Below, piece by piece: positions 37,531 to 50,063 of a DNA stretch of 64,000 bases. This stretch comes from Erythroxylum novogranatense (lineage: Eukaryota > Streptophyta > Magnoliopsida > Malpighiales > Erythroxylaceae): assembly GCA_029891385.1 (NCBI GenBank), contig CM057235.1:23801120-23865119 (forward strand), given 5' to 3'. The number at the start of each line of letters is the position of its first letter. Within the stretch, counting starts at the first letter, position 1. A program made the position numbers and the translations under genes. The notes below the pieces were generated by a model, which saw only the letters and a list, made by a program, of their open reading frames with translations, did no database searches and was not told the origin of the DNA.

Positions 37531-40500
37531 TGTTGGAATCCCTCCCTGGTGCGACACGTGTCCGACGTCCTGCGTGACATCTGGATGCTCATCCCACGAG
37601 GGAGCGATTCCTCACCACTAATTAAACCTCAAATCGAACTTAAGTTCACGTTATCCGAATAAACTGGATAAATTTACCCTAATTATCCTCCAGTAAAATT
37701 TGATCTGCTTAGGGCCCATAATTACTCCTATACCTAAGCTAATGCAAAATTCCATGCCTCTACGTCAAATGAAAACAGAAAACGTCTCGAAATCCGAATT
37801 TCGAAGATTTAGCGTCTATCAAAAACTAATTAGGAACGCCTATCAAAAATAAGGTCATCCATAAGTTGCTTTAAAGGTGTATTCCACTTAACTGCTACTA
37901 CATCATGCCAAAATTGAAAAGTTACAACTTTTGACATAAAAGAATCGAAAATGTCCTATAGGTCATCATCGGAAAGATTCAAAGATGTTTTACAACCTTC
38001 ATGAAGAAAACAAAAGGCATATCGATCATCAAAAGAAGTAGAAACTTGTTTAAAGTTGTTATTTATCTTATTACCATATGAATAGTAAAAATTATCAAAT
38101 GAATAGTAATCAGAAATTTTCGAATGCCTATAACTTTTTCATCTTAATTCGAAAATTAACCCATTTTATACCGTTTTAAAGATCTTGATAAGCTCTACAA
38201 CCTTTAAGAAATACCTCTCACTCAAATTTAGACTCTAACATGCTCTAAAAGTCAAAACAAGGTGGTTGCCCATTTTTTTTAAAAAATGGACAGCACCTCC
38301 CCTAAAAAATGCACTAGCCAAAATCTTCAATTTTCTAACCTGACTTCCACCTACACAAAAACACTTCAATCTCCCACATTTTCATACATATCCAACAACC
38401 AAACCACATCAACTCCAAATGGCAACAACACAATCTTAGGCATTCTAACCTAACTCCTAAACATCAACTCATTTCCATATCATAAAGAAACTACAAGCTC
38501 ATGCTTGCTTTTACAAACATACAACCATACATGCTTAAACATATATAATATACAATGGAAACTTCAAAACCTTAATATTTACATGAAATAAGCAAATACA
38601 ATGCTTTAAAGAGCATTTTAGCCCGGATACATCAAAATTCCAAAGAACTTTTACAAAAGCCCATAAAATGCTAGCCAAAGCATTGTTTTCAAAAATATAA
38701 CTTCAAAAAACAAAAGCATCGGAGTAATGCCTTATTTCCGATGCGACGACCCGGTTTCTCGCTCAATACCTGTGGAGGGAGGAAGGGGGTGAGCACGACG
38801 GCTTCGTGGGTAACAGTTTAATAGCCAAGCATAAGCTAAAGCATGCATCAACAATTAAATTTCAAGTCAATATTCAACAACTTCAGTTTCTAATACAATA
38901 AAACATTTACAACAAAATCAACGAATGTCATATAATAACACAAAATCACATAGCAGATGGTTTGAGTGATCCTAACAGGACGTACTACACATGTCCGACA
39001 AGCGATCATGTGTAGCCGTGAACAGAGGGGAGTCCGATTTTGGAACTTCTATGCCACTAGTGGGCAGGCGGGAGAAGCCTAATAGACAAGTGCGCACTTG
39101 CTAACAGAGGGGATCACTACAAACCCAAATAATCATGAAATTTCACCTTAGGCATTCATCCAAAATCACATATTCAAATCGTTTCACTTTCAATCAATTT
39201 TCCAAACATTACACTATTCATAAAGATTGGCCACAATTGGCCATTACAACAATTCACCTTCATATAATCTTGACAAACAATTTATTACATAAAAAGGCAC
39301 ATAATACATATATAAACTATCATAAATACCATTTCATTCAAACTTTGAAAATCATAGGAAACCATTTAAGAGATATTTAAGTAGCTCATTACTCAATTAT
39401 TAAAAAGTTACCCACCTTGACTTCTTTGGCTTGGCAATTGATTAACTTGTCCTTCCTCAAGCTCCAAATGTCTTAATTGACCTTAAACAAAACATAACAA
39501 GTCTAATTAATCAAAGATACCTATGCTGGAATTTTCAAGAATGTAAAAAACTTGACTTTCAATCTACATAACCTAACCTAAACCTTTCCTATATCATTCC
39601 TATGCTATATTAACTCAAACTTCTCTCAATTTAATCCATTATTTTCGAAAATTCTCAACCCTAGAGCCATCCATGCATGCTGATTTTTTTTTCACTAAGC
39701 TTCCCTAATTTTTCTTCTTTCATTTTTCCTTCACAACACACTCTCCAAACTACCATTAGACAAACCCTAACAATAAAGCCATGAAATTTTAACTTCTTCT
39801 TCCCCTAGGACACCCACGGCATCACCTTACTAGTTTCTAATGATAGGAAACTCTTTCCTTTCTCATTCTTTCTCTAAAACCTCTTCCAATCATCCATTTA
39901 AAGAATGAAAAACAAAACTTTAACAAATCAATTCATAAATTTTGAAAACCCTAATCCATACAATCTGATTTTTCTCCTCTCCTCCAACAACAAATCCTTC
40001 TAATTACTCTTCAAACCACCAATATGAAACAAGAAAGATGAAATCCTAACAAAACAACCAAGAAATTGGAATTTCCTTACCTTGTAGGAAACCCACGAAA
40101 TCTTCTTTTGCTTCTAAAGATGGAAAACCTCTTTCTCTTCCTTTCTTCTTACATAAACCACATGAACCAACCTTCCTAAAGCTTGAAAACCTTGAAAACC
40201 TACCTTCTTCTTCTTCTTCCTTGTTGGCCGAATCTCACCCTTCTATTTCCTTTGGATTTTCGAAACCTTCTCCCACTCTCCTCTCTTTGTAACTTTCGGA
40301 TGGCTAGAGACAAATGACCTAGGTTTTGCTTCTTTCTCACTTATTTCCTAAGCCAAAAACGACATCATATTAGCCTCCCTCCTTATGCATTTTCGTTGGC
40401 CTCTTTTAACTTCCTAAGCTTCCTTATATTAACCTAACCCTAACTCTTTAACTTAAACCCTAAGCCCAAGTCTTCAAGCCCAAGTAGTTTCCCTCCTTAT

Positions 40501-40952
40501 AACCTTTCCCAAATTTTCATTTTTCCTCCTTCCAACTTAAATTTTTGTGGGCTCCCTCTTAAAAGCTCAAATGCTTCCTTTCTTTTTCATTTACTTCACC
40601 TTAAAAACCCTAGCCCACTTATTTGCTTTCCCCATCATTTAAAAGACATGCCAAAGGGCTAGAAAGCCCACTTAAGCAACCTAAAGCCTTAAAACCTTAT
40701 AAACACTTCCTAATTTATCCTAACACTATTTTATGGCCTCATTACCATTTTCTTATTCGTTTAAAATCTAACACCAAAATTAAAATTCTAATTTAACTAA
40801 ATTCCTTCAATTAATAATTAATAATTATTGCACTAAAATCCTAATTTATTCTAACCAATAGGAAATCTAATAAAACCCTAATTTCATACTAACCAAAAGA
40901 CAATTTAAATTGCAAACCTATTTAATAGGGAAAAAGGGATCGGGGTCTAACA
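37531..40952 (-). mobile_element. LTR A, left copy, now a solo LTR with target duplication GAATA
   Basis: The LTR starts TGTTGGAATCC and ends GGGGTCTAACA (3422 bp). GAATA flanks it on both sides (37526-37530 and 40953-40957). It is nearly identical to the LTR at 46633-50063; differences are scattered single bases and an insertion of about 25 bases in the right copy near 46941. It is non-coding; the 81-codon ORF at 39135-39380 recurs at 48255-48500 only because the LTRs are copies. It contains the block GCCACTAG(T/C)GGGCAGGCGGG shared with LTR D. Confidence 0.9.
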
Positions 40953-41493
40953 GAATAGACAAGGATATAGGAAGATAAAAGGGTTCAACTAAATGATCCA
41001 TCAATTAATACACACACACACAACACACCATGTTGGGAACAGAGAACAAGAAAAAGTACACAAGGAAATAAAAATAAATTTGAAAACTAAGCGCCACTCA
41101 AGACCTTCAATATCAAAGGGTGTAGAAAGTTCTCTCGCAGCAGTTCCTCAATTCACTACTGATATTGTGAAATGTCTCATCTGCAAAATTTAGAATGATT
41201 ATCAGCAGATCATCTTCACATGTAAAGCAAATCTGCGTTATAACATATATACACTCAACACTAAGGTAGCTATAAGTGTGTCCTTAATAATAAATAATTC
41301 CTTAAGGAAGAATTTAAGGACATAACAAAGGTGCTTACTGCTCAAATGTACTAAATAGAGGTTCCTTTGCACATTACATATATGATCCCTGAAGAAAAAC
41401 AACAAATTTTAGCAGTAGCGTCATATGACAGTAGATGAAAAAGCTTTTGATGCACCAAAATAAAAACAGAAAGAAAATTCTTGAGAGAACATT
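40953..41493 (-). pseudogene. PP4R3/SMEK exon pair, left duplicate
   Basis: This stretch is homologous to 50064-50610. Exon 41337-41388 encodes D-H-I-C-N-V-Q-R-N-L, with an intact TTCAG acceptor and a GTAAGC donor. Exon 41105-41180 starts E-T-F-H-N-I-S-S-E-L-R and is then frame-shifted by small deletions relative to the right copy. Between and around them lie intron sequence, a (CA)n run near 41013, and the GAATA and ACATT target sites of elements A and B. The two duplicates carry different lesions: this one keeps the first exon's splice sites, the right one keeps the second exon's frame. Confidence 0.8.
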
Positions 41494-41992
41494 TGTAGCA
41501 CCCCACTCCCACGAGACCCGAACCCGACATCGAGGGTGATATCCGAGCCCGTGACCCGCGAGGGTGGTATGCTAGAACAGTCAACTACACTTTAAATCTC
41601 GTTATGACATTTTTTCTTTTTGAAAACGGTTGAGTGCGCAGAAAAGAATAAACATTTGTGGCCCGTTTTATTACAACAATATTTTCAATCAAACACAATA
41701 TCTGTCATTGAAAGGCACTCATTAGTGCTCAATCGTTCATAAACAGAAATGCATGACCCAACTGGGCCCAATGCCATTTCCGAACATTTCAATAATACAA
41801 TACAATTACACAATGACTAATAGGGGCCCACTAAATAAAATCTATAATATGCGGAACTCGCAGAAATACAAATTTACACTAAACAAAACGACACAAATGT
41901 AGACGTGAACTGATCCCGACCCTTTACTCTGCTTTGCTAGCGGTAGTCATACTCCCGTTTGTCTAACGGGGTACTCTTCATTTCCTGAAAAA
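41494..41992 (-). mobile_element. LTR B fragment (first 499 bp) joined to element A pol
   Basis: It starts TGTAGCACCCC with ACATT just before it, as at 50611, and follows LTR B up to TTTCCTGAAAAA. There the sequence switches to the 3' end of element A's integrase frame. The join has A-rich microhomology. It is the right border of the duplicated segment 37531-41992. Confidence 0.85.
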
Positions 41993-42912
41993 ACATCATG
42001 TATATGAGATAACTCTGGAGGCAAGGCTAACCTGTAAGCTAATGGACCAATCCACTCTAGTATCTCATAAGGTCCCACATACCTCGGACTCAGTTTACCC
42101 TTCTTGCCGAATCTCAGAATCCCTTTCCACGGAGAAGTCTTAAGAAATACTTTATCGCCGACCTCATACTCCATCTCTTTCCTATGAGCATCCTCATAGC
42201 TCTTCATCCTGTCCTGAGCTGCCTTCAGCCTGTGCTTAATCAAATTGACCTTATCAACAGTCATCTGTATCAACTCTAGACCCAAAAGTCTCCTATCTCC
42301 CTCTTCATCCCAACACACCGGAGTCTGACATCTCCTCCCATACAGAGCCTCATACGGAGCCATCTGAATGTTCGAATGATACGAATTATTATATGCAAAT
42401 TCGATCAAAGGCAAGTGTTCATCCCATGCCCCACCAAAATCCATCACACAAGCCCTGAGCATTCCCTCTAGAGTCCGAATGGTCCTCTCAAACTGACCAT
42501 CGGTCTGAGGATGGAAAGCAGTACTGAAACTCAACTTAGTGCCCATAGCCTCCTGCAAACTGCCCCAAAATCTCGAAGTAAAGCGAGTGTCCCGATCAGA
42601 TACAATTGAATCCGGGATCCCATGTAATCTTACAACCTCATCAATATACTTCTTAGCTAGCACATGCAGAGGATCTGTCTGTCTGATTGCCAAAAAATGA
42701 GCTGATTTTGTCAATCTATCCACAATCACCCATATGACATCATGCCTCTTACTGGTCCTGGGTAATCCCATTAGAAAATCCATAGTCACTTTCTGCCATT
42801 TCCACTCAGGAATGGATAATGGCCTCAATTGGCCTGAAGGTGCCTGATGTTCAGCCTTGACCTGCTGACACACCAGACACTTGCTCACATACTCAGCCAC
42901 ATCTTTCTTCAT
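41947..42912 (-). pseudogene. Element A pol: integrase, C-terminally truncated
   Basis: 321 codons. Order: part of the H2C2 zinc region (C-L-V-C near residue 13), integrase core with M-D-F near 45, S-D-R-D-T-R-F near 104 and the Glu of F-E-R-T-I near 145, then M-A-P-Y-E-A-L-Y-G-R near 181 and the V-G-D-K-V-F-L-K segment near 252. The family normally continues after I-H-D-V-F for dozens of residues. Here the frame leaves pol at that point and ends in about 14 residues encoded by LTR B sequence. A TGA at 42919-42921 separates it from RNase H. Integrase joins element cDNA to host DNA. Confidence 0.9.
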
Positions 42913-42918
42913 ACCTCT

Positions 42919-43731
42919 TCACCAGAAATGTTCTCTGAGATCCCTGTACATCCTGGTACTGCCTGGGTGCATAACATAAGGTGCATTGTGCGCCTCATCC
43001 AGAATCTCATCTTTAACCTCCTTAACATCAGGAATACAGAGCCTATTCTTGACTGTCAAGAGTCTATCATCACTTAGCACCATATCAGACTCTTTACCTC
43101 TCTGCACCTCTTCCCGCAGCTTACTCAACTCGGGATCCTGAATCTGCAACTCTTTCACTTTCTCTCTAAGGATCGGTCTTACCCTGAAAGTAGCAATCAT
43201 GCAATCAGACTCTTCCTGCTCTAAACTGATCCTGAGTTTAGCCATCTCTTCCAATAGCGGCAGATACACTGTTTGAACATATGCTATGGAAGACTTCCTG
43301 CTCAAGGCATCTGCAACAACATTTGCCTTACCTGGATGGTACTCGATCAACAGGTCATAGTCTTTAAGCAGCTCAATCCACCTCCTCTGTCTCAAATTCA
43401 GCTCCTTCTGACTCAACAAATATTTGAGACTCTTGTGATCTGTGAAGATCCTGGTTTGCACTCCATACAAATAATGTCTCCAGATCTTCAAAGCAAAGAT
43501 CACTGCTGCTAACTCCAAATCATGGGTCGGATAATTCACCTCATAAGGCTTTAGCTGCCGTGAGGCATATGCTATCACTTTATCTTCCTGCATAAGCACA
43601 CATCCTAACCCCTTTCTGGAAGCATCACTATACACAGAAAAACTCCCATCTCCTGTGGGCAAAGCTAGAACTGGAGCACTAGTCAATCTGTGCTTCAGCT
43701 CCTCAAAACTTCTCTGGCATTCATCACTCAA
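42919..43731 (-). pseudogene. Element A pol: RNase H and N-terminal zinc part of integrase
   Basis: About 270 codons. The RNase H text includes [10 protein letters not shown] near residue 34, D-L-E-L-A-A-V near 72 and T-D-H-K-S-L near 97; [13 protein letters not shown] follows. The last residues, H-P-G-S-T-R-M-Y, are the start of the integrase H2C2 finger. It ends at a TGA where family members have Trp. Upstream it is out of frame with RT because bases are missing after the K-N-Q-K-F segment at about 43730. RNase H removes the RNA strand during reverse transcription. Confidence 0.9.
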
Positions 43732-44849
43732 AATTTCTGATTTTTCCTTAACAACTTAGTTAAAGGAGCAACAATCAAGTAAAATCCCTCCACAAATCTC
43801 CTATAGTAACCAGCTAAACCCAGAAAGCTCCTCACCTCTTTCACTGTCGTTGGAGCGTGCCAATTTACTACAGCTTCAACTTTCTTTGGGTTTACATGCA
43901 CCCCATTCTCAGAAACAATATGACCAAGAAAGACCACCTCACGCAGCCAAAATTCACATTTCGTGAATTTGGCATACAATTCTCTCTCCCTCAGTCTCTG
44001 CAATACAATCCTCAAGTGCTTCTCATGATCTCCCTCACTCCTGGAATACACCAGAATGTCATCGATAAACACGATAACAAACTAATCCAAAAATTCCTTA
44101 AAGACCCTGTTCATCAAATCCATAAAAGCAGCAGGAGCATTGGTCAGTCCAAATGGCATAACCAAAAACTCATAATGGCCATACCGAGTCCGGAAGGCTG
44201 TCTTGCTCACATCAGACTCCTTAATCCTGATTTGATGGTAGCCAGACCTGAGATCAATCTTGGAGAAGACCGTTGCTCCTTGCAGCTGATCAAACAAGTC
44301 ATCTATTCGGGGCAATGGATACTTGTTTTTCACTGTCACTTTATTTAGCCTCCTGTAGTCAATGCACATTCTCCAAGTTCCATCTTTCTTTCTAACAAAC
44401 AAGACCGGCGCTCCCCAGGGTGAGAAACTCGGCCTAATAAATCCCTTCTCTAATAAATCCTCCAACTGCTCTTTTAGCTCCTTCAGCTCAGCTGGGGCCA
44501 TCCTGTAAGGTGGAATCGAAATAGGAGCTGTCCCGGGAGCCAAATCAATAGCAAACTCAATCTCCCTCTCCGGTGGCAAACCGGGAAACTCTTCAGGAAA
44601 CACATCAGAAAATTCCCTCACAATGGAAATATCCTCCACCTTACTCTCCTTCACACTGGTATCCAGAACACACGCCAAGAAGGCTTCACAGCCTCTTCCC
44701 ATCGATCTATCACCAACAAAGTCAAACAAGCCGTATGGCGGTGTCAACTTCTGTCTCCTCCGAAAACTACTTTCGACCCTCACCCAGTTCAAATTCCACT
44801 TCCTTTTACCACAATCCGACTTAGCTTTATACTTCTCCATCACGTCCAT
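43728..44849 (-). pseudogene. Element A pol: reverse transcriptase, one internal TAG
   Basis: Two frames in the same phase (44849-44082 and 44081-43728) are separated by TAG at 44082-44084. RT landmarks: [40 protein letters not shown], then the catalytic F-I-D-D-I-L-V-Y-S after the stop, and [10 protein letters not shown]. This is a Tekay/Del-type chromovirus RT. The start at 44849 overlaps the protease frame, which is shifted by a single-base loss near 44860. Confidence 0.9.
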
Positions 44850-45259
44850 TCCGCGATCACATCTAACCCCTTCAGATCTAGAGGTAGTAGATCCACTACC
44901 AAACTAGATCCATCAATCACAAGCTCACAATCTCGAAAGATCCAGCTCACAATAACAGTCCTCCCTAACGGAGTACTAACAAACAGAAACTCATCCAAAA
45001 GAACTGACTGCATACCGGGCAATAACACACTCGCAGAGACAAAGGAATGGGTGGAACCAGAATCAAAGAGAACATAAACATCAAAATGAAAAAGCTGAGC
45101 CATACCAGTAACAACCTCCGGTGCTGCTGCAGCCTCCTCTCGAGTCATAGCAAATACCCGAGCCTGTACTTGCCCTCTCGGTCTCCCTGGCGGCATGGGC
45201 TTCTTCATAGACCCAAAACTGCCCACTCCAGAAACTGGTCTGGTCCCCATTGTCTCCAC
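44840..45259 (-). pseudogene. Element A pol: aspartic protease
   Basis: 139 codons. The active-site motif V-L-F-D-S-G-S-T-H-S-F-V lies near residue 63. The family text L-D-V-I should be followed by G-M-D in frame, but here a base is missing, so the frame ends at TGA and the text continues in the RT frame. A TAG at 45272-45274 separates it from the gag zinc-knuckle frame. It would cleave the Gag-Pol precursor. Confidence 0.85.
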
Positions 45260-45271
45260 TCTCCTCTGAGC

Positions 45272-46401
45272 CTATGACTGAGATCCTGCCCCTCGGGCCC
45301 ACAGAGGACAGTCTCTAATCATGTGTCCCTTCTCTCCACACTTGAAGCAAGCACCTGACAATTTACGACATTCACCTCGATGGGGGTTCCTATAATGTTC
45401 ACATAGAGGGGTCGGGTTCCTGCTTCTCTCCGTACTGCTGTTTCCTCCCACTGAGGAGGCCTGCACTGACTCTGCTCTGAATTGCCTACTCTGCTGAGGG
45501 GCACTACTGCCTCCCTGACTCTGCACACGAAAACTCTTCTCACCCCTGAAAGTCGTCTGAACACTACCCCCTCTCCTAGGAAACTGCTCTCTGCCCTTTC
45601 TTTTCCTGCTCACCTCCTGTCTGATGTTCTCCAGTTTTTCTGCCTAGAGTGCCGCATCCACCAGCTGCTGATAATCGGAAAAGTTATGAATCACTACCTT
45701 CTCCCTAATCCCAGGTGGAGGCCTCCTTCAAACTTTCTGCACTTGTCTTCTTCATTAGCCACCATATATGCTGCATACCGAGACAGTTGGGTGAATCTCA
45801 GCTCATACTCACTAACAGACAGCTCCCTCTGAGCCAAATTCAAAAACTCTCTCGCCTTTTCTTGCATATAAACCCGAGAGAAGTACTTTTTCCTGAATAA
45901 TTCTCCAAAATTCCTCCATGATAACACGGGAGGTACAGCCTGACTCTGTGGCACTGACTCCCACCAGTGAAGAGCATTCCCCTGCAATAGACTCACTGCA
46001 TACTCAAGCTTCTCCTCATCTGTGCATTTCATCTGCACCAGGACCCTCTCTGTTCTTTTCATCCAAGCTTCAGCTTCCTCAGGATTGGTGGTACCATGAA
46101 AGTCCACCGCACCATACTTCCGTAACTTGTCATACGCCTACCAATCCTTTGAGCTGCATTGGCTCTGAGATCCCTGTCCCGTGGCCAAGGTGAATGCCTG
46201 GGCAAAGGCCTGAAAAAATTGCGGATCCATCGCAGGCATAGCAGGAGGAGGAGGAGGTTGCTCCTCAGGTTGCACACTAGGTGCCTCTAAGCCAGGAGCT
46301 GAGTGTGTCCCCGCATCTTGTGGGACATACGACTCATCTGTGCTCCCCTGGCGGGAACAAGAGCGAGAACGAGTTCCGCGGGATCTACGACGAGGTGGCA
46401 T
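45272..46401 (-). pseudogene. Element A gag (capsid and nucleocapsid)
   Basis: It starts at the ATG at 46401 (M-P-P-R-R-R-S-R-G-T, an Arg-rich N-terminus typical of Tekay gag). TAG at 46138-46140 interrupts it, followed in the same frame by Y-G-A-V-D-F-H-G-T and the capsid segment W-W-E-S-V, F-R-K-K-Y-F, S-R-Y-A. A frameshift follows near 45735 and another TAG at 45644-45646. The last part (45613-45272) holds one CCHC knuckle, C-F-K-C-G-E-K-G-H-M-I-R-D-C. The stops sit where Gln or Trp codons are expected. Confidence 0.85.
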
Positions 46402-46615
46402 ATTTACTCCTTCAAAATAAAACTAGTGAAAAACTTTAATTCAAAAAGTATCGTGCAACACTCAAGTTACAATCATCCAAAATCATCATTTAGTCGAAAT
46501 CACCATGTAGGCATGTAAAATCAATTAAAAACAATGCAAAAGAACACAAATCATGTAAGTTTAATAAAGATCATGAAAATCCTAAAGTTCTACTTCTACC
46601 CGAATCTAAACCGAA

Positions 46616-46628
46616 AGCTCTGATACCA
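46616..46628 (-). other. Primer binding site, tRNA-iMet type, element A
   Basis: The minus strand reads TGGTATCAGAGCT, the plant initiator tRNA-Met site. It lies four bases (TAAG on the + strand) from the LTR at 46633. This proves that the right LTR is the 5' LTR and that the element reads on the minus strand. Confidence 0.9.
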
Positions 46629-46632
46629 TAAG

Positions 46633-49600
46633 TGTTGGAATCCCTCCCTGGTGCGACACGTGTCCGACGTCCTGCGTGACATCTAGACGCGCATCCCACG
46701 AGGGAGCGATTCCTCACCACTAATTAAACCTCAAATCGAACTTAAGTTCACGTTATCCGAATAAACTGGATAAATTTACCCTAATTATCCTCCAGTAAAA
46801 TTTGATCTGCTTAGGGCCCATAATTACTCCTATACCTAAGCTAATCCGAAATTCCATGCCTCTACGTCAAATGAAAACAGAAAACGTCTCGAAATCCGAA
46901 TTTTGAAGATTTAGTGTCTATAAAAAACTAATTAGGAACGCTATACCGTTCGAAGAGGATGTTAAAAACAAGGTCATCCATAAGTTGCTTTAAAGGTGTA
47001 TTCCACTTAACTGCTCCTACATCATGCCAAAATTGAAAAGTTACAACTTTTGATATAAAAGAATCGAAAATGTCCTATATGTCATCATCGGAAAGATTCA
47101 AAGATGTTTTACAACCTTCATGAAGAAAACAAAAGGCATAGCGATCATCAAAAGAAGTAGAAACTTGTTTAAAGTTGTTATTTATCTAATTACCATATGA
47201 ATAGTGAAAATTACCAAATGAATAGTAATCAGAAATTTTCAAATGCCTATAACTTTTTCATCTTAATTAAAAAATTAACCCATTTTATACCGTTTTAAAG
47301 ATCTTGATAAGCTCTACAACCTTTAAGAAATACCTCTCACTCAAATTTAGACTCTAACATGCTCTAAAAGTCAAAAGAAGGTGGTTGCCCATTTTTTTTT
47401 TTAAAATGGATAGCACCTCCCCTAAAAAATGCACTAGCCAAAATCTTCAATTTTCTAACCTAACTTCCACCTACACAAAAACACTTCAATCTCCCACATT
47501 TTCATACATATCCAACAACCAAACCACATCAACTCCAAATGGAAACAACACAATCTTAGGCATTCTAACCTAACTCCTAAACATCAACTCATTTCCATAT
47601 CATAAAGAAACTACAAGCTCATGCTTGCTTTTACAAACATACAACCATACATGCTTAAACATATATAATATACAATGGAAACTTCAAAACCTTAATATTT
47701 ACATGAAATAAGCAAATACAATGCTTTAAAGAGCATTTTAGCCCGGATACATCAAAATTCCAAAGAACGTTTACAAAAGCCCATAAAATGCTAGCCAAAG
47801 CATTGTTTTCAAAAATATAACTTCAAAAAACAAAAGCATCGGAGTAATGCCTTATTTCCGATGCGACGACCCGGTTTCTCGCTCAATACCTGTGGAGGGA
47901 GGAAGGGGGTGAGTACGACGACTTCGTGGGTAACAGTTTAATAGCCAAGCATAAGCTAAAGCATGCATCAACAATTAAATTTCAAGTCAATATTCAACAA
48001 CTTCAGTTTCTAATACAATAAAACATTTACAACAAAATCAACGAATGTCATATAATAACACAAAATCACATAGCAGATGGTTTGAGTGATCCTAACAGGA
48101 CGTACTACACATGTCCGACAAGCGACCATGTGTAGCCGTGAATAGAGGGGAGTCCGATTTCGGAACTCCTATGCCACTAGCGGGCAGGCGGGAGAAGCCT
48201 AATAGACAAGTGCGCACTTGCTAACAGAGGGGATCACTACAAACCCAAATAATCATGAAATTTCACCTTAGGCATTCATCCAAAATCACATATTCAAATC
48301 GTTTCACTTTCAATCAATTTTCCAAACATTACACTATTCATAAAGATTGGCCACAATTGGCCATTACAACAATTCACCTTCATATAATCTTGACAAACAA
48401 TTTATTACATAAAAAGGCACATAATACATATTTAAACTATCATAAATACCATTTCATTCAAACTTTGAAAATCACAGGAAACCATTTAAGAGATATTTAA
48501 GTAGCTCATTACTCAATTATTAAAAAGTTACCCACCTTGACTTCTTTGGCTTGGCAATTGATTAACTTGTCCTTCCTCAAGCTCCAAATGTCTTAATTGA
48601 CCTTAAACAAAACATAACAAGTCTAATTAATCAAAGATACCTATGCTGGAATTTTCAAGAATGTAAAAAAACTTGACTTTCAATCTACATAACCTAACCT
48701 AAACCTTTCCTATACCATTCCTATGCTATATTAACTCAAACTTCTCTCAATTTAATCCATTATTTTCAAAAATTCTCAACCCTAGAGCCATCCATGCATG
48801 CTGATTTTTTTTCACTAAGCTTCCCTAATTTTTCTTCTTTCATTTTTCCTTCACAACACACTCTCCAAACTACCATTAGACATACCCTAACAATAAAGCC
48901 ATGAAATTTCAACTTCTTCTTCCCCTAGGACACCCACGGCATCACCCTACTAGTTTCTAATGATAGGAAACTCTTTCCTTTCTCATTCTTTCTCTAAAAC
49001 CTCTTCCAATCATCCATTTAAAGAATGAAAAACAAAGCTTTAACAAATCAATTCATAAATTTCAAAAACCCTAATCCATACAATCTGATTTTTCTCCTCT
49101 CCTCCAACAACAAATCCTTCTAATTACTCTTCAAACCACCAATATGAAACAAGAAAGATGAAATCCTAACAACACAACCAAGAAATTGGAATTTCCTTAC
49201 CTTGTAGGAAACCCACGAAATCTTCTTTTGCTTCTAAAGATGGAAAACCTCTTTCTCTTCCTTTCTTCTTACATAAACCACATGAACCAATCTTCCTAAA
49301 GCTTGAAAACCTTCCTTCTTCTTCTTCTTCCTTGATGGCCGAATCTCACCCTTCTATTTCCTTTGGATTTTCGAAACCTTCTCCCACTCTCCTCTCTTTG
49401 TAACTTTCGGATGGATAGACACAAATGACCTAGGTTTTGCTTCTTTCTCACTTATTTCCTAAGCCAAAAACGACATCACATTAGCCTCCCTCCTTATGCA
49501 TTTTCATTGGCCTCTTTTAACTTCCTAAGCTTCCTTATATTAACCTAACCCTAACTCTTTAACTTAAACCCTAAGCCCAAGTCTTCAAGCCCAAGTAGTT

Positions 49601-50063
49601 TCCCTCCTTATAACCTTTCCCAAATTTTCATTTTCCCTCCTTCCAACTTAAATTTTTGTGGGCTCCCTCTTAAAAGCCCAAATGCTTCCTTTCTTTTTCA
49701 TTTACTTCACCTTAAAAACCCTAGCCCACTTATTTGCTTTCCCCATCATTTAAAAGACATGCCAAAGGGCTAGAAAGCCCACTTAAGCAACCTAAAGCCT
49801 TAAAATCTTATAAACACTTCCTAATTTATCCTAACACTATTTTATGGCCTCATTACCATTTTCTTATTCTTTTAAAATCTAACACCAAAATTAAAATTCT
49901 AATTTAACTAAATTCCTTCAATTAATAATTAATAATTATTGCACTAAAATCCCATTTTATTTTAACCAATAGGAAATCTAATAAAACCCTAATTTCATAC
50001 TAACCAAAAGACAATTTAAATTGCAAACCTATTTAATAGGGAAAAAGGGATCGGGGTCTAACA
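46633..50063 (-). mobile_element. LTR A, right copy (5' LTR of the gag-pol element)
   Basis: 3431 bp, from TGTTGGAATCC to GGGGTCTAACA, followed by the GAATA target site (50064-50068). Adjacent to the primer site of the gag-pol element. The terminal TGTTGGA and TCTAACA are inverted apart from one position. Long runs are identical to 37531-40952, which indicates recent duplication or insertion. Confidence 0.95.

Noticed and set aside
39135..39380. 81-codon ORF present twice (also 48255-48500)
   Set aside because: The apparent conservation is explained by the near-identity of the two LTR A copies; no domain is visible.
43857..44348. 163-codon ORF on the + strand opposite RT
   Set aside because: It is the antisense shadow of the strongly recognisable reverse transcriptase frame.
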